Source of the DNA: Mesorhizobium kowhaii | Lineage (GTDB): Bacteria; Pseudomonadota; Alphaproteobacteria; Rhizobiales; Rhizobiaceae | Length of the DNA stretch: 64,000 nt | Assembly (NCBI RefSeq): GCF_003253745.1 | Contig: NZ_MZXV01000048.1 | Span: 1 to 64,000, forward strand | Direction: 5' to 3' | Shown: positions 29,434-38,294 of the stretch, in pieces | How the letters are laid out: each line of letters opens with the position of its first letter | Position numbering within the stretch: position 1 is the first letter of the stretch | Translations under genes and position numbers: made by a program | The notes under the pieces: model-generated | Seen by the model: only the letters and a program-made list of their open reading frames with translations | The model's database searches: none | What the model was told of the DNA's origin: nothing

Positions 29434-30816
29434 ATGTTAGGCCGCTTCATAAAGGGACCGAGTGAAACGCGGGCGCAGCAGGAGCCGGCGCCCGTCGCGG
29501 TGATACCGAATGTTCCGTCTCCGGCGACGGAAGTCGCTGAGGGCGGCGACGATTTCCTGAGCCTCAAGGTCGAGCTTCACCGCCATCTGATCGACCGCTT
29601 CAACCTCGCCGTCCTCGAAACAGCGTCCAAGGACGAAATCCTGAATGAGATCCGGCCGATCGTGCGCGAGTTCGTGCGCAGCCGAAACGTGCCACTGAAT
29701 GCGCGCGAGCTCGATCAACTGACAAGCGACACTGCCGATGAAATGCTCGGGCTAGGCCCGATCGAGCCGCTGCTCAAGGATGATTCCATCGCTGACATTC
29801 TGATAAATACCCATAATCGGGTATTTATCGAGCGGCGTGGCGTGATCGAGGAAACCGCAATACGGTTCCGCGACGAGGCACACCTGCTGCGTATCATAAA
29901 CAAGATTGTCTCTGCCATTGGCCGCCGTGTCGACGAATCCGCGCCGATGGTCGATGCCCGACTGGCAGATGGTTCGCGCGTCAACATCGCGGTGCGGCCG
30001 ATCTCGGTCGATGGCCCGCTGGTGTCGATCCGCAAATTCTCGAAGAACCCTTATTCGCTCGAGCGCCTGATCGCGTTCAATTCGATCCGCCCGCCGATGG
30101 TAGATCTGTTGCGGATTGCCGTGCAGGCGCGCAAATCGATCCTGGTTTCGGGAGGCACCGGCAGCGGCAAGACGACCTTGCTCAACGCCCTGTCAAGCTA
30201 CATCCCCTCGAAAGAACGCCTGATCACCATCGAGGATGCGGCGGAATTGCAACTGCAGCAGCCGCATGTCGGGCGGCTGGAGACGCGTCCGCCCAATGTC
30301 GAAGGGAAAGGCGAGGTTCGCCAGCGCGAACTGCTGAAGAACGCGCTGCGCATGCGGCCCGATCGCATTATCGTCGGCGAGGTGCGCGGCGAGGAAGCCT
30401 TCGACATGCTGCAGGCGATGAACACCGGCCACGAAGGCTCGATGACCACCATCCACGCCAACACGCCGCGCGACGCGATCTCGCGCCTCGAGCAGATGGT
30501 TGGCATGGCCGGCATGCCGATGACCCACGAGTCCATTCGGGCGCAAATAGCCTCGGCCATCGACATCATCGTGCAGACGCAGCGCCTTTCCGACGGCGGC
30601 AGGCGCGTGACATCCATATCGGAACTGACCGGCATGGAAGGCAATGTCGTCCAGCTCCAGGAAATCTACCACTTCGTTCGCCGGGATTCGACCGCGGACG
30701 GCCAAATCATCGGCGACTTTCGCGCCACCGGCGTCCGTCCGCGCTTTGCTCAGGAAGTGGCGGCACTCGGCCACCAATTCGCCAAGGATGCCTTCAATCC
30801 GCAGGTTCCGCTCTGA
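29434..30816 (+). CDS. cpaF: pilus assembly secretion ATPase CpaF/TadA
   Basis: 460 aa, VirB11/TadA-like ATPase. Walker A is SGGTGSGKTTLLN at about residues 238-250. The Asp/Glu box and Walker B region are ITIEDAAELQ and RIIVGEVRGEEAFDML, with the His box MTTIHANTPRDAISR. The hexamer powers Flp pilus extension in the cytoplasm. It is the first gene of the rightward operon and shares one base with tadB (TGATG). Confidence 0.93.
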   Translation: MLGRFIKGPSETRAQQEPAPVAVIPNVPSPATEVAEGGDDFLSLKVELHRHLIDRFNLAVLETASKDEILNEIRPIVREFVRSRNVPLNARELDQLTSDTADEMLGLGPIEPLLKDDSIADILINTHNRVFIERRGVIEETAIRFRDEAHLLRIINKIVSAIGRRVDESAPMVDARLADGSRVNIAVRPISVDGPLVSIRKFSKNPYSLERLIAFNSIRPPMVDLLRIAVQARKSILVSGGTGSGKTTLLNALSSYIPSKERLITIEDAAELQLQQPHVGRLETRPPNVEGKGEVRQRELLKNALRMRPDRIIVGEVRGEEAFDMLQAMNTGHEGSMTTIHANTPRDAISRLEQMVGMAGMPMTHESIRAQIASAIDIIVQTQRLSDGGRRVTSISELTGMEGNVVQLQEIYHFVRRDSTADGQIIGDFRATGVRPRFAQEVAALGHQFAKDAFNPQVPL

Positions 30817-31787
30817 TGCCCACTGGTCAGACGCTGCTCTACTTCATCTATGTGCTTGCAGCCGCGTCGATGATCCTTGCCGGCGAATCCCTGTATATGT
30901 CTTACGCCGCGCGGCGCGTTCGAGCCGGTACGATCAACCGACGTCTCGCGCGCCTGGCAGAGGAGGCACCTGCCGAAAAGACCCTGCAAGGCTTGCTGCG
31001 TGAACGCGGGCTGACAGATTCAGGCGATTACATCTTCGGCATGGTCAGTTTGAACCGGCTCTACACACAATCCGGCATCACCGGTAATCCGCTGGCTTTC
31101 GCAGCAATGTTCCTCCTCGCCGGGCTGGTTCTGGCGTTGGTGCTGCCATTGCTTCTTGGCTTTTCCACTGTCGTGGCGCTGATCACCTTTCTGCTTGTGG
31201 GGTTTGCGCTGCCGCTCCTCGTTCTTCGGCGCGCACGCAACAAGCGTATCTTGAAATTCGCTGCCCAACTTCCCGACGCGCTCGACATGATCGTGCGCTC
31301 GTTGCGTGCAGGTCACCCGACGACAGTGGCTATCTCGCTTGTGGCGCGTGAAATGCCTGACCCGCTGGGCACCGAATTCGGCATTGTCTCCGACGAAATC
31401 ACCTTCGGCCTCAGTCTTGAAAACGCCGTGCGGAAACTTTCGCAACGCGTGGGGTTTGAAGGTCTCCATCTGCTTTCGGTGTCGCTCTCCATCCAGGCCA
31501 AGACAGGCGGAAACCTCACAGAGATCCTGTCGAACCTCTCATCTGTACTGCGCGAGAGGGAGAAATTGCGGATGAAAATCAGGGCACTGTCGGCCGAGGG
31601 CAGGATGTCGGCATGGATCATTTCGCTGTTTCCGCTGGTCATGCTTGCCCTGCTGATGGTTATCGCGCCGAGCTACTATGGGGATATCTGGAACAGTCCC
31701 CTCCTCATGCCGGCGTTCCTGATCTTCGGACTCTGGGCGCTGCTCGGTGACTTCATCATGTATCGAATGGTCAATTTTGATTTCTGA
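30816..31787 (+). CDS. tadB: Flp pilus inner-membrane platform protein TadB
   Basis: 323 aa with an N-terminal membrane helix, a pair of helices at about residues 90-135 and two C-terminal helices. The T2SS F domain is present (LPDALDMIVRSLRAGHPTT, GGNLTEILSNLSSVLRERE). TadB and TadC form the inner-membrane platform on which CpaF works. The start overlaps the cpaF stop by one base. Confidence 0.9.
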   Translation: MPTGQTLLYFIYVLAAASMILAGESLYMSYAARRVRAGTINRRLARLAEEAPAEKTLQGLLRERGLTDSGDYIFGMVSLNRLYTQSGITGNPLAFAAMFLLAGLVLALVLPLLLGFSTVVALITFLLVGFALPLLVLRRARNKRILKFAAQLPDALDMIVRSLRAGHPTTVAISLVAREMPDPLGTEFGIVSDEITFGLSLENAVRKLSQRVGFEGLHLLSVSLSIQAKTGGNLTEILSNLSSVLREREKLRMKIRALSAEGRMSAWIISLFPLVMLALLMVIAPSYYGDIWNSPLLMPAFLIFGLWALLGDFIMYRMVNFDF

Positions 31788-31788
31788 C

Positions 31789-31793
31789 AGGAG
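31789..31793 (+). promoter_or_regulatory. ribosome binding site AGGAG that sets an ATA start for tadC
   Basis: AGGAG lies 6 bases before ATA at 31800-31802, the ideal spacing. It is too far (72 bases) from the first ATG at 31866. Confidence 0.55.
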
Positions 31794-31799
31794 CGTGAC

Positions 31800-32756
31800 A
31801 TAAACCTGTTTTCAAATACCCAGGATCTGGGCCTTCTGGTTTCCATCGCTGTCTTCCTGGCGGCGATGGCGCTGTTCCTGTTCGGCGCGCTGATTTTTCG
31901 GCCTGCCTTGCAGACGCGGAAACTGGTCACGCAAACCCTGCTGTCTGAAGGGATCGCCAACCGTCGGTCGTTGGTCGGCCAGGAACACCTCGCCAAGATA
32001 TCGGCGCAACGACCGGTCGATGCCTACTTCCGATCGGTCGAGAAAGAGCGAGGCGAACCTAACGCCCTCGAAGCCAAGCTCTTTCGTGCCGGGTTCTACC
32101 AGGCGAGCGCGCCCCTTTTCTATACCCTGTCCCGAATAGGGGCTGTCACCGTCGGCTTTCTGGGAGTGTATACCGGCCTGCTTGCCGTGGTCCCGCCGCA
32201 AATTCCGGGGATTCTTGTATTCGCGGCCTCCGCGCTGTTTGGCCTCGCTTGTCTGGTCATTCCGAGTGTCGCGCTGGATCGTTTCGAGAATGCCAAGAAG
32301 GAAACCTATCGCCGGGGTTTTCCCGACTTCATGGACATGATGATCACCTGCGCCGATGCCGGCATGAGCCTGGAGGCCGCCGTGGAACGGGTGAGCCAGG
32401 AACTGGCTGGCACGCACAAATGGCTGGGGATACAGCTTGCGATCATGAATCTGCAGTTGCGTGCCGGCAAGCCGTTGCGTGAGGCCCTCCGGGATCTATC
32501 CGAGCGTCTGGGCCTCGACGAGGCGAGGGCACTTTCGGTATTGTTCCGCCAATCGGAAGAACTCGGCACCAGCCTGACGGATGCCCTGCGAGTCTACAGC
32601 GACGAGATGCGCGGCAAGAGAATTCTCAGGGCAGAGGAAAAGGGCAACGCGCTTCCGGTCAAGATGATGATCCCGCTCGGGGTCTGCGTCTTTCCGGTGG
32701 TCTTGATGATTGTCCTGTTGCCGATCATTATCCGGATGAAAGGTGTTTTCTTCTAG
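31800..32756 (+). CDS. tadC: Flp pilus inner-membrane platform protein TadC
   Basis: 318 aa if translation begins at ATA 31800, which is placed 6 bases after AGGAG; from the first ATG (31866) the protein would be 296 aa and lose part of its first membrane helix (GLLVSIAVFLAAMALFLFGAL). The T2SS F domain is clear (FPDFMDMMITCADAGMSLE, SLTDALRVYSDEMR), with C-terminal helices after LPVKMMIPLGVCVFP. It partners TadB. No in-frame ATG, GTG or TTG exists between the tadB stop and 31866, so a non-standard start (AUA, possibly CUG at 31806) is the simplest reading. Confidence 0.85.
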   Translation: MNLFSNTQDLGLLVSIAVFLAAMALFLFGALIFRPALQTRKLVTQTLLSEGIANRRSLVGQEHLAKISAQRPVDAYFRSVEKERGEPNALEAKLFRAGFYQASAPLFYTLSRIGAVTVGFLGVYTGLLAVVPPQIPGILVFAASALFGLACLVIPSVALDRFENAKKETYRRGFPDFMDMMITCADAGMSLEAAVERVSQELAGTHKWLGIQLAIMNLQLRAGKPLREALRDLSERLGLDEARALSVLFRQSEELGTSLTDALRVYSDEMRGKRILRAEEKGNALPVKMMIPLGVCVFPVVLMIVLLPIIIRMKGVFF

Positions 32757-32811
32757 TTACATGTATGCTTTGGTCCTAATGTGAGTCGGGGACGACCTCG
32801 AGGGGAACTAT

Positions 32812-33351
32812 ATGAAACGGGTTATCGCTGCCGCAGCCTGCCTGTTTACGGTAGTGCTTGCCGGCTGCCAGACGGACGCCACCGACGGTGTCGTCCGCAC
32901 CAACGAGCCGTCGAAGGGTGATGTGACGTCCTTTGGCGATGCTTTCGACGGGCTAAAGACGGTCAGCGATGTCGAATATCACGCCTCGGACCAGGCCGTG
33001 GCCGAAGCCAAGAACCAGTTCCGCGCGGAAAACTACGGCAATGCCGGCGCGCTGTTCTTCAAGGCGACGCAACTGTCGCCCAATGACGGTAACGCCTGGA
33101 TGGGCCTGGCTGCCTGCAGCGACCGCATCCATCGCTTCGATCTCGCCGACCGGGCCTATGCCCGAGCCCTCAAGCTGGTTGGCCCGACGGCCGAATATTA
33201 CAACAATGTCGGCTATTCCTACCTGCTGCGCGGCAAGCTGCAGGACGCACGCAGCAATTTCCTCAAGGCCTATGAACTGGCGCCCAAGGATCCGACTGTC
33301 GCCAACAATCTGAAGTTGCTGTCATCCAGCGTGCAGAACATCGAGCGCTAG
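32812..33351 (+). CDS. tadD: TPR lipoprotein TadD
   Basis: 179 aa. The signal peptide ends with lipobox VLAGCQ (Cys19). TPR-type helices follow, such as AKNQFRAENYGNAGALFFKA and YYNNVGYSYLLRGKLQDARS. TadD is the small TPR lipoprotein of tad loci that supports secretin assembly. It lies 55 bases after tadC and 1 base before cpaA. Confidence 0.85.
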   Translation: MKRVIAAAACLFTVVLAGCQTDATDGVVRTNEPSKGDVTSFGDAFDGLKTVSDVEYHASDQAVAEAKNQFRAENYGNAGALFFKATQLSPNDGNAWMGLAACSDRIHRFDLADRAYARALKLVGPTAEYYNNVGYSYLLRGKLQDARSNFLKAYELAPKDPTVANNLKLLSSSVQNIER

Positions 33352-33352
33352 C

Positions 33353-33892
33353 ATGTTGCTGGTCGAATCGCTGCTGCTGAAAGCGCTCGCGATGCCGCTG
33401 CTGGCGAGAATAGGCTGGCTCGACTTCACCACCCAGAAGATCGCCAACCGCGATGTGCTGCTGCTGCTCTGCCTGGGGGCGGGGGGCCTGCTGCTGCTGT
33501 CGCTCCAATCCGGATCGTGGTGGGAGATGGGGCTGAGCGGCCTTGCAGCGCTTTTGCTGTTCGTTGCGCTGTTCCCGTTCTGGGCACTGCGCAAGGTCGG
33601 CGCCGGCGATGTCAAGCTGATGGCGGTGGTGCCCTTCCTGATCGGCGGCAGCGATCTCGCGGTGTTTTCAGTGCTGCTTCTGGTTTTCACCCTCGCCACC
33701 GCGGTGATCGTGAAAAACCCGTTCATGCTGCCTGCGGGCGCTTTTCGGCTCGTTGTCCAGCATTTGGACCGCAAGGGCGTGGTGCCATTCGGAGTGCCAA
33801 TCTCGATAGCCGCGATCTGTACGATAGCGTTCCTGATCTACAGAAGTGTGGTGCTGGCGAGCAGTTCTGGAGTCCTGGATCAGCTTAACTGA
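33353..33892 (+). CDS. cpaA: prepilin peptidase CpaA/TadV
   Basis: 179 aa, A24-type aspartic prepilin peptidase. The two catalytic aspartates are Asp24 in WLDFTTQKIANRD and Asp86 in GAGDVKLM (the GxGD motif). About five to six membrane segments are visible. It should process Flp and the TadE/TadF/TadG pseudopilins. Its start is 1 base after the tadD stop; it is the last gene of the rightward operon. Confidence 0.9.
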   Translation: MLLVESLLLKALAMPLLARIGWLDFTTQKIANRDVLLLLCLGAGGLLLLSLQSGSWWEMGLSGLAALLLFVALFPFWALRKVGAGDVKLMAVVPFLIGGSDLAVFSVLLLVFTLATAVIVKNPFMLPAGAFRLVVQHLDRKGVVPFGVPISIAAICTIAFLIYRSVVLASSSGVLDQLN

Positions 33893-34379
33893 ACCTCGAC
33901 AGTCCGTTCCACCGTCGGAAGCGCGGGCTACAGCGATGTATTACACCAACTCGCCCAGCGATCTGAAGTGCGGAAAAACGCGCCTTCATCAATTCGGCTA
34001 TACCGGGGATAGCCGGCAAAATGGCCGTATACCTCTATATTAGCTTGTGCTAACGTACTGAGGTCGCAGCCCCAAAACACCCCAAGAACCCCCGGGTGCT
34101 GCGATTACCGGGCGCCGGCAAACATGCGCACATTAGACTCTCCAGTCTGCCGGCGCTCGGTCTCCTCGGGCGACGACGCGGGCGTTGCAGCAACGCTTTG
34201 CGCCGAGGGTCTCATTTGCAATTCAAACAGACAAAGAGTCGTTATAGGCGTGCTGCCGAGGCATATTAGTTCATGCTTGCATTGATCTCCAAAAACTGAA
34301 ACTGTTCATACGGGGTAGAAATCGTGCAATGGGACGGAAGACAACCGGGTCGATGCTTCCCGGAATCTTTCGAGGGCGA
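33893..34379. other. 487-base intergenic region with an inverted repeat
   Basis: No convincing gene. It contains an inverted repeat GCGCCGGCA (34112-34120) / TGCCGGCGC (34148-34156), whose 27-base loop carries a smaller hairpin AGACT-CTCC-AGTCT. It could be a folded RNA element or a terminator-like structure but has no T run. Confidence 0.4.
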
Positions 34380-34637
34380 ATGTATTTTCCACAGTTTCTG
34401 GTGGGAGCAACGGCGGCGTTGGCGCTGATCTTTGGCTGGATCTACAGCGTCACGGGCTCGTTTTGGGCCTCGTTGGGGTGGACAGTCATCAGCGCTGTAG
34501 TGCTGCAGGTGGGATATTTCGCCTGCGTGCTCATCATGATTTTCCGCCACGTCGATGAAGCAACCGATGCCGATCAGGCGGTTCAGAAGAAACCCAATGG
34601 AGCGTTTCCCGCCAAACGCGACGGCATCTTCTTCTAG
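34380..34637 (+). CDS. small membrane protein, ExoX/SyrA-like exopolysaccharide repressor
   Basis: 85 aa from ATG 34380 (GAGGG 4 bases upstream); in-frame ATGs at 34329 and 34353 are alternatives. Two membrane helices are present (FLVGATAALALIFGWIYSVT and WTVISAVVLQVGYFACVLIM) and a charged C-terminal tail. The pattern PQFLVGATA...TGSFWASLGWT...LQVGYF matches small rhizobial membrane proteins of the ExoX/SyrA group, which lower or modulate succinoglycan production. It stands alone, with no exo genes nearby. The family call is tentative. Confidence 0.55.
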   Translation: MYFPQFLVGATAALALIFGWIYSVTGSFWASLGWTVISAVVLQVGYFACVLIMIFRHVDEATDADQAVQKKPNGAFPAKRDGIFF

Positions 34638-34673
34638 CCCGCCGTTCCGGCAATCGGAGGGCGCCGGCGCGGG

Positions 34674-35327
34674 TTACTTCGCGGCGTCTTCACCAAAAGT
34701 GTCTTTCATCGCGCGCAGGATGATGACGGCCGAGGCCGCTCCCGGGTCCATGTGCCCCAGGGATCGCTCGCCTAGCCGTGCCGCCCTTCCGCGGGCCGCG
34801 ACCATGGATCGTGTCGAATTTGCGCCGGCTTCCGCGGCCTCCAGGATGCTTTTCCACATGTCCCGGCTTCCGGCAGCGCGGGCACATGCACTGACCGCTG
34901 CTTCCGTTGCCGGGATCCAGGCATCCAGCATCGTCTTGTCGCCGCGCTGCCCTTTGCCGCGCTCCTTGATGCCGGTCGTCATTGCCTCGACGATCGCCGC
35001 CTGGCCGGCAGCTGAAAGGCGTTCATCCTGTTTGAGGGCTTGTGCTGCTCTTCGGAACGCTGTCGCATAGAGCGGCCCGGTGGAGGCGCCGACGGCATCG
35101 AGAAAGGCCGACGCGGCAGCGGTGAAAACGTCCGACGCAAGCATGTGGTCGAGGTCGAGCTTGGCGAGCTCCGCGTTCACCGCCATGAAGCCGAGCGACA
35201 TGGTGATGCCATGGTCGGCATCGCCGATGGCGCCATCGAGATCCGAGAGGTGATCCTTTCCCGCCTCGATAGCAATGGAGATGCGATAAAACATCCTGCT
35301 CAGGCGTCGCGCCGCATTGTCCGACAT
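34674..35327 (-). CDS. dhaL: dihydroxyacetone-kinase-type subunit DhaL (copy 1)
   Basis: 217 aa, full length for the nucleotide-binding DhaL subunit. The metal/nucleotide motif is LDGAIGDADHGITM, with later ASTGPLYATAF and the C-terminal GRAARLGERSLGHMDPGA. It lies 59 bases downstream of the SorC-DhaK fusion gene, its natural partner. The pair probably phosphorylates a short ketose such as dihydroxyacetone or an erythrulose. No DhaM or PTS gene is in the window, so ATP is a possible phosphate donor. Confidence 0.85.
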   Translation of the reverse strand: MSDNAARRLSRMFYRISIAIEAGKDHLSDLDGAIGDADHGITMSLGFMAVNAELAKLDLDHMLASDVFTAAASAFLDAVGASTGPLYATAFRRAAQALKQDERLSAAGQAAIVEAMTTGIKERGKGQRGDKTMLDAWIPATEAAVSACARAAGSRDMWKSILEAAEAGANSTRSMVAARGRAARLGERSLGHMDPGAASAVIILRAMKDTFGEDAAK

Positions 35328-35386
35328 CGTGTTCCTCCCAGTTCAAGCAGGATGCGACCCATCGTCGATCGGCGCATACTCGTGTC

Positions 35387-37483
35387 TCAGCCGACCCGCA
35401 GGACAGCCGTATCGCAAGGATGATGCAACAGTTCCGTCAACTCGTTGTCGAGGTGCAAGACCGTTATCGACGCACCGACCATGTCGAGCGATGTGCAATA
35501 ATGCCCCACCCAGTTCGCCTCTATCGTGATGTCCTTGGCGCTCAATCGCTGCGCGACGCGCCTGAACAGGATGTAAAGTTCCATCAGCGGCGTGGCGCCG
35601 AATGAATTGATCAGCACCGCGACACGGTCGCCCGCTGCCGGCTTCATCTCCGAAAAGATGCGGTCCATGATCCGGTCGGTGATCGCGTCGGCGCTCATCA
35701 TCCTTTCGCGGATGACGCCGGGCTCGCCATGGATGCCCATGCCGATCTCGATGTCATCGGGGCCGATCTCGAAATTGTGGCGGCGGGTCTGCGGAAGCGA
35801 GCAGGGCTCCAGCGCAACGCCCATGGTGAAAGTCCGTGCGTTGGCCTTGCGCGTCACGGCCTCGCAGGCGTCGAGCGACAAGCCGCGGTCGCAGGCGGCA
35901 CCGGCGATCTTGAACATGAAGAAGTTGCCGGCAACGCCGCGGCGACCCTCCCTGTCCTCGAGCGGCGACGAGGCGATGTCGTCCGTCGTCACCACCGTGC
36001 GAACCTCGATGTTGTGTTCCGCCGCTATCTCGGCCGCCATTTCGAAGTTCATCACGTCGCCGGCATAGTTGCCGTAGACGAACAGCACGCCTTGCCCGCC
36101 CGACGCGGCATTGGCGCACTGGAAGATCGTGCCGGGAGGCGGTGACGAAAAGATGTTGCCGACGGCCACGGCATCGGCCAACCCCTTGCCGACATAGCCG
36201 AGAAAGCAGGGCTCGTGCCCCGTGCCGCCGCCGATCACCAGCCCCACTTTCCCAGGCCTCGGCCCAGTGCGGGCAACGAGAGCACGATGCGAACCCTTGA
36301 TCGGCTCGATGTAGGCGGCGTGTGCCTTCACCACGCCGTCAAGCATTTCCTCCACGACATCGTCGGGGTCGTTGAGGAACTTCTTGATATGGGTGCGGAA
36401 GTTGCTGGGCAAAGCCACGGTGTTGTCGAGCCTCGGGCGTTGCGAGAGCTTCTGGTCGAGCTCCGTCACGCCGTCGGCATTCAGGATGCCGCGGCCGGTG
36501 GCAGCGTCGGTGATGAGCACGTTGACGTAGCCGCCGCGCAGCGCGGCAAGGATTGCCGGCACCTTGTCGAAACCGCCGGCGACCGCGATGCGCAGGCCGA
36601 TGGCCTTCAGCCTGTCGAGCGATATCCCGATCGTTCGGTCGTCGAGCGGGCCGGCCACCGGATTGCCCTGTCCGTCGATGAAGCGGCCGGCAACGACACC
36701 CACGGCATCCTTGGCGAGGTACTGTTGAAGTGAGACCGATTCAAAGAAGCCGCTGGTGTGGATCGTTGAGTTTGGACGCAGCGAAGAGATGCCGAAAAGC
36801 GCCTTGTTGGCTTTGGCAAGCGCGGCGAACTGGCTTTCGATCAGCGTCTCGCGCAACAGCATGTCGCGCACCTCGGCCGTCGAAACGACCGCTGGTGCGG
36901 TGATGTTGATCAGCTTGCCATCCACGGCGCTGGCGATGGCGGCCGCGCAGAGTTCCGGCGTATAGGCAAAACTCGCACGAGTGCCTCCGGTCGCCTGAAC
37001 GACAGTGACATCCTGGAGGCCGGGCACGGAGGCCTGCTCCCCGATTGCCAACACGGTTCTTCCCCAGGCAACGGCCAGCGTGTCACCGGATTTCAAAAGC
37101 TTGGCAAGTGCCTGCGCCGCAGCCCCGCCAAGACGATCGATCAGCGGGCGCGCATTGTCGTCGCTTGGCACGACCAGACAGTCATGCAACCCGAAGTGAC
37201 GCTTGAGTTCCTGCGCGATCGAGAGCGAGCTCAGCCTCGACGGCTCGAGGGAAATGTTGACGATCCCGCGGGCGCGGGCATCGGCCAGATAACTGTTCAC
37301 CGTCGCCCGCGAAATGCCCATGATGTCGGCGATATCGCCTTGCGTCATGCGATCTTCGTAGTAGAGCCAGCAGGCCCAGACATAGGGGTCGTCACCGTAG
37401 CGCAACGGGATGGGTTCGGTGCCAGCTTCGGCTCCCGCCCGCACCGTCCCGTTCTTCCGCGCCGATGGTGCCTTGACGATCAT
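35387..37483 (-). CDS. SorC-type transcriptional regulator fused to a DhaK kinase subunit
   Basis: 698 aa from ATG 37483. Residues ~25-355 are a SorC/DeoR-like regulator, with an HTH (RMTQGDIADIMGISRATVNS) followed by the SorC sugar-phosphate sensor domain (VAWGRTVLAIGEQ, VQATGGTRASF, IAVAGGFDKVPAIL). Residues ~362-698 are a complete DhaK, with GGGTGHEPCFLGYVGKG, YGNYAGDVMNFEMAAE and GIHGEPG, whose His (~585) is the covalent substrate-binding residue. Both halves look intact. The simplest idea is a kinase subunit that also reports substrate occupancy to the operon. Joint annotations of this fusion exist in rhizobia to my knowledge, but I know of no functional study. Confidence 0.88.
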   Translation of the reverse strand: MIVKAPSARKNGTVRAGAEAGTEPIPLRYGDDPYVWACWLYYEDRMTQGDIADIMGISRATVNSYLADARARGIVNISLEPSRLSSLSIAQELKRHFGLHDCLVVPSDDNARPLIDRLGGAAAQALAKLLKSGDTLAVAWGRTVLAIGEQASVPGLQDVTVVQATGGTRASFAYTPELCAAAIASAVDGKLINITAPAVVSTAEVRDMLLRETLIESQFAALAKANKALFGISSLRPNSTIHTSGFFESVSLQQYLAKDAVGVVAGRFIDGQGNPVAGPLDDRTIGISLDRLKAIGLRIAVAGGFDKVPAILAALRGGYVNVLITDAATGRGILNADGVTELDQKLSQRPRLDNTVALPSNFRTHIKKFLNDPDDVVEEMLDGVVKAHAAYIEPIKGSHRALVARTGPRPGKVGLVIGGGTGHEPCFLGYVGKGLADAVAVGNIFSSPPPGTIFQCANAASGGQGVLFVYGNYAGDVMNFEMAAEIAAEHNIEVRTVVTTDDIASSPLEDREGRRGVAGNFFMFKIAGAACDRGLSLDACEAVTRKANARTFTMGVALEPCSLPQTRRHNFEIGPDDIEIGMGIHGEPGVIRERMMSADAITDRIMDRIFSEMKPAAGDRVAVLINSFGATPLMELYILFRRVAQRLSAKDITIEANWVGHYCTSLDMVGASITVLHLDNELTELLHHPCDTAVLRVG

Positions 37484-37563
37484 GCTGCCTGGTTTCCCCG
37501 AATCCAAAATCGATCGCCAAGATGAGCGCAAACGGGCGAACTCTCAATCTTGCTCCGGATCAT

Positions 37564-37591
37564 GCTCCCGGCTGGAAGATCAGCCGGGAGC
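37564..37591. other. hairpin between dhaL copy 2 and the SorC-DhaK gene
   Basis: GCTCCCGGCT pairs with AGCCGGGAGC around an 8-base loop, perfect 10-base-pair stem. There is no T run on either side, so it is more likely an RNA processing or attenuation element within the leftward operon than a simple terminator. Confidence 0.55.
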
Positions 37592-37620
37592 CATTGCTCG
37601 GGAGGAGCATACTTTACAAT

Positions 37621-38283
37621 TCAACGCACCGCGGCCGCGGACAGCTGCAGTTTCTGCTTGGCACCGAGCGCCAGGGCTTTCAGGATCAACGCGCAGGATG
37701 TGGCGCCGGCATCAAGGACGCCGAGCGAGCGTTCACCCAGGCGGCTGGCCCGGCCGATCTTCGCCACAAGGTCCTTCGTGCCGTCGCGGCCCTTTTCGGC
37801 CGCGACAACCAGGGCATCCAGCGCGTCGGGGAATGGCTTTCCGCCAGCGTTGGCGCTGTCGAAGGCGTCGATGGCCGGGACGAGCGTATCGAGAAGCGTC
37901 TTGTCGCCAACCTTGGCCGATCCGATGGCCTGGATGCCGTCGAGACCATTGGTGAGCATGGTGCTGAAAGTCTTGGCATCGATTGACGATGAGTTTTCGA
38001 TCGTCTCGGCGAATTGCGTGAACATGACGCCATAGAGCGGACCCATGGAACCACCGATCTCGGTCATCAGCACGGTGCCTAGCGTATCGAAGGCTGCGGC
38101 CAGCGACATGTCGTTGCCCCTGATCCTTTCCGCGGCCATGCCGAAGCCCTTGGCCATGTTGACGCCGTGGTCGCCGTCACCGATCTTGCCGTCGATCTCG
38201 CTCAGATAGGCCCGGTTTTCGATGATCCGGTCCGCCACCGAAAGAACGATGTCGCCAGCGGAAGCATTGTCAAAGTGCTGCAT
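37621..38283 (-). CDS. dhaL: dihydroxyacetone-kinase-type subunit DhaL (copy 2)
   Basis: 220 aa from ATG 38283, chosen because AGGAGA lies 7 bases upstream. It has the full DhaL motif EIDGKIGDGDHGVNMAKGF and the C-terminal GRASRLGERSLGVLDAGA. It is 11 bases after the dhaK stop and is therefore that DhaK's partner. In tetritol pathways such pairs act as D- or L-erythrulose kinases. Confidence 0.87.
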   Translation of the reverse strand: MQHFDNASAGDIVLSVADRIIENRAYLSEIDGKIGDGDHGVNMAKGFGMAAERIRGNDMSLAAAFDTLGTVLMTEIGGSMGPLYGVMFTQFAETIENSSSIDAKTFSTMLTNGLDGIQAIGSAKVGDKTLLDTLVPAIDAFDSANAGGKPFPDALDALVVAAEKGRDGTKDLVAKIGRASRLGERSLGVLDAGATSCALILKALALGAKQKLQLSAAAVR

Positions 38284-38294
38284 TTGCCTGTCTC

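Noticed and set aside
34112..34156. Inverted repeat downstream of cpaA considered as a rho-independent terminator
   Set aside because: The loop is long and no T run follows, so I only note it as a structured element in the intergenic region.
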